In this document: positions 53,529 to 60,789 of the stretch, piece after piece
Numbering within the stretch: the stretch's first letter is position 1
How the letters are laid out: each line of letters begins with the position of its first letter
DNA from: an archaeon GW2011_AR15
Lineage (GTDB): Archaea > Nanobdellota > Nanobdellia > Woesearchaeales > GW2011-AR15
DNA: 64,000 bases
Direction of reading: 5' to 3'
Assembly: GCA_000830295.1 (NCBI GenBank)
Contig: CP010425.1
Location: 974,952 to 1,038,951 of the forward strand
Notes under the pieces: model-generated
Told to the model about the DNA's origin: nothing
Database searches by the model: none
What the model saw: only the letters and a program-made list of their open reading frames with translations
Position numbers and translations under genes: made by a program

Positions 53529-54156
53529 TTTCTTTTACCTTCTCTTCCTTTTTCTCTTCAGCCGTCTTTATTTCTTTTTTTTCAGCCTTTTTCTTCTCTG
53601 CTTTTGGCGTTTCTTCTTTTTTTTCTTCAGCTTTCTTTGTCTCTTTTTTCTCTTCCCGTGCAGGAAGGGTTGGCTCTTTTGGAACCTCAGTTTCTTTAAC
53701 TATTTTCTCTGCTTTCGGCCTGGCTACGTAAGGCTTTTTTATCTTGACTGCAATCTTGTCAACAAAAGATATTCCTTTAGGTGTTATGGCCCTGCCCTTG
53801 TATGCCTTGACTTCAACCTGCTTGACAAAGCCGACAATCTCTAATTTCTGAAGAATTTTTCTTAAAATGTTTCCTGATGCCTTGAATGTCCTGTCCGGAG
53901 CAGTTCCCCTGTTTTTCCTGCTGCTGTATTTTGTCCTTAACTTTGAAACACCTATTGGGCCGTACTTGTAGACTGCCCTCAGCACTGCAGCAGATCTTAT
54001 GAACCACCAGTTTGATTCAACCGGAGGCCTTTCTTTTGAGACTCCTGTCTTTACATATGCTGCCCATTCTGGCGGGCTCATCTCAGGCATCTTTTCAAGC
54101 TCAGCTGCCAGGGCCTCTATCAATTCCCTTGGCGGAACATCATATATGCTAACCAT
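53515..54156 (-). CDS. rps19e: small ribosomal subunit protein eS19 with Lys/Glu tail
   Basis: 213 residues. The core (1-150) has SIYDVPPRELIEALAAEL, WAAYVKTGVSKERPPVESNW, FIRSAAVLRAVYKYGPIGVS, and ILQKLEIVGFVKQVE, which are eS19 signatures. The last 60 residues are a Lys/Glu-rich tail (KKETKKAEEKKEETPKAEKK and KVKENDQI), roughly half again the normal length. It begins the eS19-eL39-eL31 operon. An AGGAGA ribosome-binding site lies 5-6 bases before the ATG, and just upstream is a stem-loop TGGCT-GAAA-AGCCA (54174-54187). TATA-like AGTTTAAAG lies about 70 bases upstream. Confidence 0.94.
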   Translation of the reverse strand: MVSIYDVPPRELIEALAAELEKMPEMSPPEWAAYVKTGVSKERPPVESNWWFIRSAAVLRAVYKYGPIGVSKLRTKYSSRKNRGTAPDRTFKASGNILRKILQKLEIVGFVKQVEVKAYKGRAITPKGISFVDKIAVKIKKPYVARPKAEKIVKETEVPKEPTLPAREEKKETKKAEEKKEETPKAEKKKAEKKEIKTAEEKKEEKVKENDQI

Positions 54157-54173
54157 TTTTCTTTTCTCCTATG

Positions 54174-54187
54174 TGGCTTTTCAGCCA
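54174..54187 (-). promoter_or_regulatory. GAAA-tetraloop hairpin in the eS19 leader
   Basis: The minus-strand leader reads TGGCT-GAAA-AGCCA (54187-54174), a 5-bp stem closed by a GNRA tetraloop, immediately upstream of the AGGAGA ribosome-binding site of eS19. Its location suggests control of translation, perhaps by a product of the operon. The fold is plain; the role is inferred. Confidence 0.45.
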
Positions 54188-54314
54188 GTTGTCGGGGAAC
54201 ACTTGTTCGCCGTAGACTCTTTAAACTATGCCAATGGAAAAAGAAGGGGTTTATAAATGTATTGGATTGCAAGTAAGCATAGTTTTAAATATAAAATAAT
54301 TTTGAAAAGAAACT

Positions 54315-54662
54315 ATGAGTGAAGAAGGATTAACAATCGACAAACTATATGAAATATATTCACCTGAAATTGCAGAAGGGGTTGAGATGTTGGTGGATTC
54401 CGGATATTTCTACCTTGGAGAAAGTTTACCGCTCCTAACAAGAACGGGTCTTATACGCTTAATGGATGCAGCTGTTCAATTAGGAAAAACATCCATGTCT
54501 TCAAAAGATAGTCGTGCTGGATTATACAAACAGGCCCTTGAAATGGGAAATTTCTATGAGATACTGGAAGTTAGCGATTCAAATATGGAACTGATGGTGA
54601 ACGCATTGGAACACGTTATTGATAATTATCCAGAAGGAGGATATGAAATACCATCACAATAA
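54315..54662 (+). CDS. hypothetical protein, 115 aa
   Basis: A helical, acidic protein (LTIDKLYEIYSPEIAEGVEM, LLTRTGLIRLMDAAVQLGK). A/T-rich codons relative to neighbours. TATA TTTTAAATATAAAA lies about 30 bases upstream, giving a leaderless message. No family. It converges on argS with a 5-base gap. Confidence 0.55.
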   Translation: MSEEGLTIDKLYEIYSPEIAEGVEMLVDSGYFYLGESLPLLTRTGLIRLMDAAVQLGKTSMSSKDSRAGLYKQALEMGNFYEILEVSDSNMELMVNALEHVIDNYPEGGYEIPSQ

Positions 54663-54667
54663 TAGTT

Positions 54668-56356
54668 CTACATCTCATCAGGCGCTTCTATGCCCAATAA
54701 CCCAAGGCTGCTCCTGATGACTTCCCTGACGCAATACACCAGCAGCACTCTGGCTTTCTCAAGCTCCTTGTCATCCTGCAGTATCTGGTGCCTGTGGTAA
54801 TATTCATTGAAAGCCTGGCTTAAATCCAGAACATGCCTTGTAACCATGCTCGGCTTATACTGCTCACCAGCCATCTTAACAATCTCAGGATAGCTCTTCA
54901 ATAATTTAAGAAGGGCCTTGTCCTCATCTGTATTCAGAAGGGAATAATCAATCTTATCAGAAGGCTTTTTTTCGTATTTACCTAATATACTGGAACAGCG
55001 CGCATGAGTGTACTGCACATATGGTCCGGTCTCGCCGTCAAAAGACAGTGATTCTTTCGGATTGAAAACAAAGTCTTTCATTGCATCATATTTCAGTATA
55101 AAGAATTTTATTGCAGACATGCTTATTGCCTCTGCCCTCCTCTCAAGCTCTTTCCCGGATAATTTATGCCTCTTCTCTACTTCTTTTCTTGATTTCACGT
55201 TCATGTCATCAGCTAAATTATCAGCATCAACAACATTTCCCTCCCTTGACTTCATCTTCCCTTCTGGAAGATAGACCATGCCGTAGGCAAGGTGATAGCA
55301 GTTCTCTGCAAACGGATAGTCCAGCAGCCTGAATATCTCAAACAATGACTTGAAGTGGTGTATCTGCTCAGATGCAACCACATATATCATATTGTCCATT
55401 TTATAGTCTTCATACCTAAGCTTTGCAAGCGCGATGTCCTGCGTAATATATATAGAGGTGCCGTCTGCACGCAATACAATTTTCTTGCCGATGCTGTCAT
55501 TCTCGAGCACAACATTTCCTTTCTCATCTTTTTTGAAAATGCCCTTTTCCAGGGCATCCAGCACAATATCCCTTCCTTTTGTATAGTGGTCGCTCTCATA
55601 GTATGCCTTGTCTATCTTTACGCCGAACCTTTTGTAAGTCTCAGCCATCCCCTCTATTGCCCACTTGTTCATCTTTTTCCATAATTTGCGGACTTCCTTA
55701 TCGCCTTCCTCCCACTTCCTAAGCATATCCTGTATCTCCTGCTCGAATTCAGGGTGGCTTTTTGCCTCTAAATCATACTTCACATAGAAATCCCCAACAA
55801 AATGGTCCGGCTTCTTGTCAGGCTCTTTGTTTTTCCCGAATCTGTCATAGGCGAGCATGGACTTGCAGATATGGATTCCCCTGTCATTCACAATGTCAAC
55901 CCTTATTGTATTATACCCGAGAAACCGGTATATGTTCACCAGGAAGTTGCCCAATACCATGTTCCTCACATGGCCAAGATGCAGCGGCTTGTTTGTGTTT
56001 GGGCCGGGGGATTCAATCATTATTTTTTCTTTTCTCTTTTTTCCGGCGCCATATCCCTCTTTCTCTTTATATATTTCAGCAAGCACATCCTCAGCCAGCA
56101 GGTCCTTTTTCACGAAGAAGTTTACATAAGGCCCTATTATTTTCACGCTGCCAATATACTTATCAGGGCTTATTTTCCCGCCAATCTCTTTTGCAATCTC
56201 GGCAGGAGATTTTCTCAGCTCTTTTGCAAGGGTGAAGCACGGCAGGGCATAATCCCCCATATTCTCATCAGGCGGAATCTCAAGGACAGATTCATCAAGC
56301 TTCAGCCCGGAGGTTTTATTGACAATTCCAATAATGTGACTTCTAAAATCTGCCAT
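54668..56356 (-). CDS. argS: arginyl-tRNA synthetase
   Basis: 562 residues. Class I: N-terminal Add-1-like domain, HIGH motif GPNTNKPLHLGHVRNMVLGN, DIVNDRGIHICKSM, and KMSKS-like YLPEGKMKSREGNVVDADN (GKMKSREGN). C-terminal DALR anticodon-binding domain with YVQYTHARCSSIL and VYCVREVIRSSLGLLGIE. Typical length. It charges tRNA-Arg. The divergent gene at 56440 shares its upstream region. No unusual residues noted. Confidence 0.97.
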   Translation of the reverse strand: MADFRSHIIGIVNKTSGLKLDESVLEIPPDENMGDYALPCFTLAKELRKSPAEIAKEIGGKISPDKYIGSVKIIGPYVNFFVKKDLLAEDVLAEIYKEKEGYGAGKKRKEKIMIESPGPNTNKPLHLGHVRNMVLGNFLVNIYRFLGYNTIRVDIVNDRGIHICKSMLAYDRFGKNKEPDKKPDHFVGDFYVKYDLEAKSHPEFEQEIQDMLRKWEEGDKEVRKLWKKMNKWAIEGMAETYKRFGVKIDKAYYESDHYTKGRDIVLDALEKGIFKKDEKGNVVLENDSIGKKIVLRADGTSIYITQDIALAKLRYEDYKMDNMIYVVASEQIHHFKSLFEIFRLLDYPFAENCYHLAYGMVYLPEGKMKSREGNVVDADNLADDMNVKSRKEVEKRHKLSGKELERRAEAISMSAIKFFILKYDAMKDFVFNPKESLSFDGETGPYVQYTHARCSSILGKYEKKPSDKIDYSLLNTDEDKALLKLLKSYPEIVKMAGEQYKPSMVTRHVLDLSQAFNEYYHRHQILQDDKELEKARVLLVYCVREVIRSSLGLLGIEAPDEM

Positions 56357-56439
56357 TTATCTTTAAGTAATCCAGACAGTTAAAAAAGTTTTTGGTATCA
56401 AAAGTTAATTTTAAATATAGATTAAATTTAGAGAAAGAT

Positions 56440-56820
56440 ATGGATATAAGCTTATTGGATAGACTTCTTTATCGCATTGACCCATATATTACACTTGAGA
56501 GAAGGTTTGTGGTTGAGGATCAGGTAAGAGAGACAGAAGCAGTGCTCAACAGAAGCTTCAGGCACGATTTTTATTACCTCGATAATCTCAAAGATGATGT
56601 TATCACATATAATTTCCTGCCTATAAAAAACGATGCTGATATTCTTCTTGGGTTAAGAGAGGGAGACAGGGTAAAAGTCTTCTACAGCATAAAGGGCATT
56701 GCGGATTTTAATTACATCCCCCCTGATTTTAAAGAAAAGCACCAGTTAGAGGGCAGGATTTACGGCAGTGGGCTGGTAAGGCGGCTCGAGAAAATCCCGG
56801 AAAACGCTTCTATCCGCTGA
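56440..56820 (+). CDS. hypothetical protein, 126 aa
   Basis: From ATG 56440, about 28 bases after TATA TTTTAAATATAG; the frame opens at 56392 but that start overlaps the promoter. Predominantly alpha/beta and charged (SLLDRLLYRIDPYITLERRF, FNYIPPDFKEKHQLEGRIYG). No recognised domain. Its stop is about 12 bases before the promoter of the tRNA cluster. Function unknown. Confidence 0.6.
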   Translation: MDISLLDRLLYRIDPYITLERRFVVEDQVRETEAVLNRSFRHDFYYLDNLKDDVITYNFLPIKNDADILLGLREGDRVKVFYSIKGIADFNYIPPDFKEKHQLEGRIYGSGLVRRLEKIPENASIR

Positions 56821-56831
56821 AAACAGCAATC

Positions 56832-56839
56832 TTTATAAA
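56832..56839 (+). promoter_or_regulatory. TATA box for the ncRNA/tRNA transcript
   Basis: TTTATAAA lies at 56832-56839. The expected start is about 56858-56862, just ahead of the structured region at 56867-56935 and roughly 100 bases ahead of tRNA-Asp. No better TATA box is found nearer the tRNAs. Confidence 0.55.
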
Positions 56840-56866
56840 GGGTGGAAATTTCCAAACGCACATGTC

Positions 56867-56935
56867 CGGGGATTTTTCTGCTAGCGTCACGAATTTAGTC
56901 TAGCTGACGCCAATAAAACGCTAGAAAAATCTCTG
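56867..56935 (+). ncRNA. structured RNA candidate upstream of tRNA-Asp
   Basis: CGGGGATTTTTC (56867-56878) pairs with GAAAAATCTCTG (56924-56935) with a few G-U pairs. Inside, TAGCG (56882-56886) can pair with CGCTA (56919-56923), leaving a TGC bulge. Alternatively GCGTCA (56884-56889) pairs perfectly with TGACGC (56905-56910). The two inner helices share GCG and exclude each other. Located just after the transcription start inferred from the TATA box. It lacks clear C/D boxes or an H/ACA pocket, so the class is unknown. It could be a leader rather than a stable RNA. Confidence 0.5.
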
Positions 56936-56997
56936 CAAAACGACACTAATAAGACACGCCCAAGTAGTGTAGTCTGGCCTATCATAAAGCCCTGTCG

Positions 56998-57011
56998 AGC
57001 TTTGCGCGGAA
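56998..57011 (+). other. tRNA-Asp intron 1 (14 nt, position 37/38)
   Basis: A textbook bulge-helix-bulge fits. The 4-bp helix CUGU/GCGG (two G-U) is flanked by bulges C-G|A and A-A|A; cuts there remove AGCTTTGCGCGGAA and leave G37 joined to A38. The inner helix is GC/GC with a UUU loop. At 14 bases it is near the minimum for such introns. Confidence 0.9.
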
Positions 57012-57032
57012 AGGCTTTGACCCGGGTTCAAA

Positions 57033-57064
57033 TATGTCCATAGTCAAAAGCTAAGCATTGAGTG
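57033..57064 (+). other. tRNA-Asp intron 2 (32 nt, T-loop position 59/60)
   Basis: The T-loop TTCAAA-T is interrupted. A bulge-helix-bulge is present: helix TTCA (57027-57030) with TGAG (57059-57062), bulges A-A|T (57031-57033) and T-G|T (57063-57065), inner helix ATG/CAT (57034-57036 with 57056-57058). Cutting leaves TTCAAA joined to T, an intact T-loop. Confidence 0.88.
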
Positions 57065-57095
57065 TCCCGGCTTGGGCGTCTTATTATATTAAGAC

Positions 57096-57183
57096 GGGCC
57101 GGTAGCTCAGCTTGGTAGAGCACCTGACTTTTACCTTTAAGGGAGAAATCAGGTGGTCGCGAGTTCGAATCTCGTCCGGCCCA
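57096..57183 (+). tRNA. tRNA-Lys(UUU) with intron
   Basis: Acceptor GGGCCGG (57096-57102) pairs with CCGGCCC (57176-57182), discriminator A 57183. D-arm GTAGCTCAGCTTGGTAGAGC, anticodon stem CCTGA/TCAGG, loop CTTTTA then A, anticodon TTT at 57130-57132. T-arm GCGAG-TTCGAAT-CTCGT. A 14-base intron, 57134-57147, sits at 37/38. The bulge-helix-bulge has helix CUUU/GGAG and bulges U-A|C and A-A|A. Mature length is 74. No encoded CCA. rpoH starts 9 bases after the tRNA. Confidence 0.96.
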
Positions 57184-57192
57184 TAAAAACAG

Positions 57193-57489
57193 GTGGTCAA
57201 CATAGCAGAAAAAAAGGCAACAAAAAAAGAAAAATCAGAGCCAAAAGCCAAAAAAGAGGCTCTTGATGTATCAAAACATTTCTTAGTCCCAAAGCACTCA
57301 AAGGTTTCAGAAGCAGAAAAGAACAGGGTTATCGAGCAGTATAAGGTAACTCTCGAAGAATTCCCGAGAATACAGATTTCTGACCCTGCAATAGCAGGTC
57401 TTGATGTAACAACAAATGACCTCATCAAAGTTGAGAGGCCAAGCGCAACAGCAAAGATTACTGTCTTTTACAGGAGGGTTGTAAAGTAA
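57193..57489 (+). CDS. rpoH: DNA-directed RNA polymerase subunit H
   Basis: 98 residues with a GTG start at 57193 and an N-terminal Lys/Glu tail. The conserved core HFLVPKHSKVSEAEKNRVIE and DLIKVERPSATAKITVFYRR is RpoH (Rpb5 C-terminal domain), which forms part of the polymerase jaw. No ATG alternative exists. The start lies 9 bases after the tRNA-Lys 3' end, so tRNA 3' processing must cut very close to the message 5' end. Begins the canonical rpoH-B''-B'-A'-A'' operon. Confidence 0.94.
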   Translation: MVNIAEKKATKKEKSEPKAKKEALDVSKHFLVPKHSKVSEAEKNRVIEQYKVTLEEFPRIQISDPAIAGLDVTTNDLIKVERPSATAKITVFYRRVVK

Positions 57490-57490
57490 A

Positions 57491-58972
57491 ATGAATAAAA
57501 GGAGCATCCTGATAAAAAAATATTTCGATGAAGTCTCACTTATCAGCTCAGACATAGAATCATTCAACAATTTTATTGAATTTGAGCTGCAGAAGATTGT
57601 CGATGAGAACGGCACAATTCTTCCCACAATCATCCCACACACAATCGACGAATTTAAGATCAAGTTCGGTAAGATCGCAATAGGAAAGCCTGAGATAACA
57701 GAAGCAGACGGCTCAAAAAGGCCGGTATATCCTCTTGAGGCAAGATTAAGGAAGATCTCATACGCCGCCCCATTATATATTGAGGTAAGCGCGCATGTTG
57801 ACGGCATCCAGAGAGAATCCTTTACAGCGCAGGTCGGAAGCTTCCCTATAATGCTGAAGTCAAAGTTCTGCCACCTTCACGGGCTTAACGAGAAAGAGCT
57901 TATTGAAAAGGGTGAAGACCCTAATGATCCAGGCGGGTATTTCATTATCAACGGAACAGAAAAAGTCCTTATCAACGTAGAAGACCTTGCTCCGAACAAG
58001 ATGCTTGTAGAAGAGAACAAGATAGGCCCAAGCAGGTTCACAGGCAAACTTTTCAGCGAGCACGGGGCATACAAGATTCCTCACACTCTCGAGAAATTAA
58101 AGGATGATATTTTCTACCTTACATTCACAAGGGTGAAAAGAGTCCCATTAATTGTAATACTGAAAGCCCTCGGTCTTGTGAAAGACGAGGAAATCATGAA
58201 TTTAATAGGCACAGAATTCAAGGATGAGGTCTACATAAACCTTTTCGAGTTCATGAGCATAAAGAATGAAGATGATGCCCTTGACTACATAGCAAAGAAG
58301 ATAGGGATAACCCAGGCTAAAGAAATCAGGGTTGAAAGGATGAAAGAAATCCTTGACAAATATCTGCTCCCTCATCTTGGAACATCAGCAGAAGAAAGGA
58401 TATTCAAATCATATAACCTGTGCAAGCTGCTGAAAAGGTATCTCGCTGTCTCAAACGGCAAGCTTGGAGTGGATGATAAGGACCATTACATGAACAAAAG
58501 GCTGAAGATGTCAGGAGTGCTCCTGGCAGACCTTTTCAGGGTCAACTTAAAAGTCCTTATAGGAGACCTGCTATACAATTTCCAGAGGATTGTCAAGAGG
58601 GGAAAGTTCCCTTCAATAAAAGTCATTATCAGGGATAAGCTGCTGACACAGAGGATATACAGCTCAATGGCTACAGGAAACTGGGTCGGCGGAAGAAAGG
58701 GTATTGCACAGAGAATGCAGAGGCTGAACTTTTTAGAGACTCTTTCACACCTTCAGAGGGTTGTTTCGCCACTCTCAGCAAGCCAGGAGAATTTCGAGGC
58801 AAGGGCGCTCCACAGCACGCATCTTGGAAGGCTCTGCCCTATAGAGACTCCGGAAGGAACCAACATCGGGCTCAGGAAAAACCTGGCGCTGCTTACTGAA
58901 ATATCACAGGATTACAATGAAGAAGAGCTGATAGGCCTGCTGAAATCATCAGGCGTCAAGCTGTCAAGGTGA
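57491..58972 (+). CDS. rpoB2: RNA polymerase subunit B'' (N-terminal half of B)
   Basis: 493 residues. Ends with CPIETPEGTNIGLRKNLALL, the conserved beta-subunit segment, preceded by LSASQENFEARALHSTHLGR. The N-terminal part has the protrusion and lobe: FIINGTEKVLINVEDLAPNK, TLEKLKDDIFYLTFTRVKRV. The split between B'' and B' occurs at the usual archaeal position, as in methanogens and haloarchaea. It overlaps rpoB1 if GTG at 58969 is used, and otherwise is followed by ATG 58978. One base separates it from rpoH. Confidence 0.96.
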   Translation: MNKRSILIKKYFDEVSLISSDIESFNNFIEFELQKIVDENGTILPTIIPHTIDEFKIKFGKIAIGKPEITEADGSKRPVYPLEARLRKISYAAPLYIEVSAHVDGIQRESFTAQVGSFPIMLKSKFCHLHGLNEKELIEKGEDPNDPGGYFIINGTEKVLINVEDLAPNKMLVEENKIGPSRFTGKLFSEHGAYKIPHTLEKLKDDIFYLTFTRVKRVPLIVILKALGLVKDEEIMNLIGTEFKDEVYINLFEFMSIKNEDDALDYIAKKIGITQAKEIRVERMKEILDKYLLPHLGTSAEERIFKSYNLCKLLKRYLAVSNGKLGVDDKDHYMNKRLKMSGVLLADLFRVNLKVLIGDLLYNFQRIVKRGKFPSIKVIIRDKLLTQRIYSSMATGNWVGGRKGIAQRMQRLNFLETLSHLQRVVSPLSASQENFEARALHSTHLGRLCPIETPEGTNIGLRKNLALLTEISQDYNEEELIGLLKSSGVKLSR

Positions 58973-58977
58973 ACAAG

Positions 58978-60780
58978 ATGAGCGAAGTATTTTTAAACGG
59001 GAAATTTATAGGGGTTGTCTCTGACGCGAAAAAGCTTACGGATTCATTCCTTGAAGAGAGGAGAAAAGGCAAAATCCACTACTCAATAAACGTATTGTAT
59101 GAAGGGGCCCTTGACCAGGTAAACATTGAGTCTTCAAGGGGAAGGGCAATAAGGCCTCTTGTAGTTGTAAAGGACGGGAAGCCTATGCTTACAGACAAGC
59201 ATATTGAGCAGATAGAAAAAGGCGAGCTCATATTCTCAGATCTTGTCAAGCAGGGAGTTATAGAATACCTTGATGCAATGGAAGAAGAAAGTGCTCTGGT
59301 AGCCTTCTTTGAAGGAGAGCTTACGCCTGAGCATACCCATATGGAAATCCTTCCCCTGGCAATAGTGGGGCTGTGCACAAGCCTTGTTCCATTCGGGAAT
59401 TTCAACCAGAGCACAAGGCTGAATGCAGGAAGCAAGAACCAGAAACAGGCTCTTGGATTATATGCTGCAAATTACCTTGTAAGGATGGACATGGATGTCA
59501 ACATTCTTCATACGCCTCAGCTTCCTATAGTCAAAACAATAATGCACGATTCAAGCGAATATGAAAAGCACCCTTCGGGCCAGAACGTTGTCCTTGCAAT
59601 CTTAAGCTTTGACGGATATAACATGGAAGACGCCATCCTTCTTAATAAGGCATCTATTGAAAGGGGCCTTGCCAGATCAACATATTACAGGCCTGTGATA
59701 AGTGAGGAGCTTAGGTATTCAGGCGGCCTTATAGATGAAATCTCAATCCCGGACAAGGATGTGAAAGGATACAAGGCAGAGCATGATTACAGGATGCTTG
59801 AGGCAGACGGCATAATACACCCCGAGGCTGTTGTGGCTGAAGGCGATGTTGTTATAGGGAAGACAAGCCCTCCACGATTCCTGAGCAGCCTTGACGAATA
59901 CAATCTTACAACAAGCTCAAGAAGGGAAAGCTCCATGACACTGAAGCATGGAGAAAAAGGGGTTGTTGATTTTATACTGCTGACAGAAAACGTTGAGGGA
60001 AACAAGCTGGTGCAGGTAAGAGTAAGGGACCAGAGAATTCCGGAGATAGGGGATAAATTTACTTCAAGGCACGGACAGAAGGGAGTTGTCGGGCTCATTG
60101 TTGATACTCCTGATATGCCGTATTCAGCATCAGGCATAGTCCCGGACATTATATTCAATCCGCATGGTATTCCGTCAAGAATGACCATGTCACACCTGAT
60201 AGAGCTTCTGGGCGGAAAAGCAGGGGCACTTTCCGGAAGATACATTGATGGAACATCATTTGAAAGCGAAAACCACGAAGATCTCAGAAAAGAGCTTGCT
60301 TCCCTCGGATTCAGGGAAGATGGTACAGAAACATTCTATAATGGAAGAACAGGAGAGATGTTCAAGGCACAGATATATGTCGGAAACATGTACTACCTTA
60401 AGCTTAAGCACATGGTCGCAAACAAGGTCCATGCAAGGGCAAGAGGGCCTATACAGCTTCTTACAAGGCAGCCTACAGAAGGGAGGGCAAAGGAAGGAGG
60501 CCTGAGGCTGGGAGAAATGGAGAAAGATACATTTGTCTCACATGGGGCAACAATGGTCCTTAAGGAGAGATTTGACTCTGATAAGGTCGCAGTCCCTGTC
60601 TGCGTAAAGTCAGGGCTTATAGGCTATTATGACAAAAGAAGAGACAGGCTCGTGTCGCCTATTTTTGGGGAGGGGGCGGACATGGAATATGTCGAGATGA
60701 GTTATGCATTCAAATTACTGCTGGATGAGCTCAAGTCGCTCGGAATATATCCGAAGCTGATATTGAAGGAGAAGTACTGA
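58978..60780 (+). CDS. rpoB1: RNA polymerase subunit B' (C-terminal half of B), zinc site degenerate
   Basis: 600 residues from ATG 58978; a GTG at 58969 is an alternative. Contains HTHMEILPLAIVGLCTSLVP, FDGYNMEDAILLNKASIERG, GEKGVVDFILLTEN, IPEIGDKFTSRHGQKGVVGL (active-site and hybrid-binding part), and the C-terminal clamp YVEMSYAFKLLLDELKSLGI. The clamp zinc site, normally CxxC...CxxC, reads V-C-V-K-S-G (Cys542, Ser545) and V-S-P-I-F-G (Ser560, Phe563), so three of four Cys are lost. The remaining fold looks intact. Other parts show no frameshift. Confidence 0.96.
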   Translation: MSEVFLNGKFIGVVSDAKKLTDSFLEERRKGKIHYSINVLYEGALDQVNIESSRGRAIRPLVVVKDGKPMLTDKHIEQIEKGELIFSDLVKQGVIEYLDAMEEESALVAFFEGELTPEHTHMEILPLAIVGLCTSLVPFGNFNQSTRLNAGSKNQKQALGLYAANYLVRMDMDVNILHTPQLPIVKTIMHDSSEYEKHPSGQNVVLAILSFDGYNMEDAILLNKASIERGLARSTYYRPVISEELRYSGGLIDEISIPDKDVKGYKAEHDYRMLEADGIIHPEAVVAEGDVVIGKTSPPRFLSSLDEYNLTTSSRRESSMTLKHGEKGVVDFILLTENVEGNKLVQVRVRDQRIPEIGDKFTSRHGQKGVVGLIVDTPDMPYSASGIVPDIIFNPHGIPSRMTMSHLIELLGGKAGALSGRYIDGTSFESENHEDLRKELASLGFREDGTETFYNGRTGEMFKAQIYVGNMYYLKLKHMVANKVHARARGPIQLLTRQPTEGRAKEGGLRLGEMEKDTFVSHGATMVLKERFDSDKVAVPVCVKSGLIGYYDKRRDRLVSPIFGEGADMEYVEMSYAFKLLLDELKSLGIYPKLILKEKY

Positions 60781-60789
60781 GGGATCACA

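Larger units (their letters stand above)
56958..57078 (+). tRNA. tRNA-Asp(GUC) with two introns
   Basis: Acceptor GCCCAAG (56958-56964) pairs with CTTGGGC (57071-57077), discriminator G 57078. Anticodon stem AAGCC/GGCTT, loop CTGTCG then A, with anticodon GTC at 56994-56996. T-stem CCGGG (57022-57026) and CCCGG (57066-57070) are separated by an intron. Removing 14 bases (56998-57011) and 32 bases (57033-57064) gives a 75-nucleotide tRNA whose D-arm, CCTATCATA and GACCCGGGTTCAAAT match archaeal tRNA-Asp. No encoded CCA. tRNA-Lys follows 17 bases downstream. Confidence 0.96.

Noticed and set aside
56871..56931. The hairpin ahead of tRNA-Asp as a bulge-helix-bulge splice site or tRNA half
   Set aside because: There is a 3-base bulge on one strand only, and no second bulge at the right distance, so it does not form the splicing motif.
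56867..56945. H/ACA or C/D guide RNA identity for the structured region
   Set aside because: No RTGATGA C box. The single ACA lies 8 bases after the stem, and no proper pseudouridylation pocket can be drawn.
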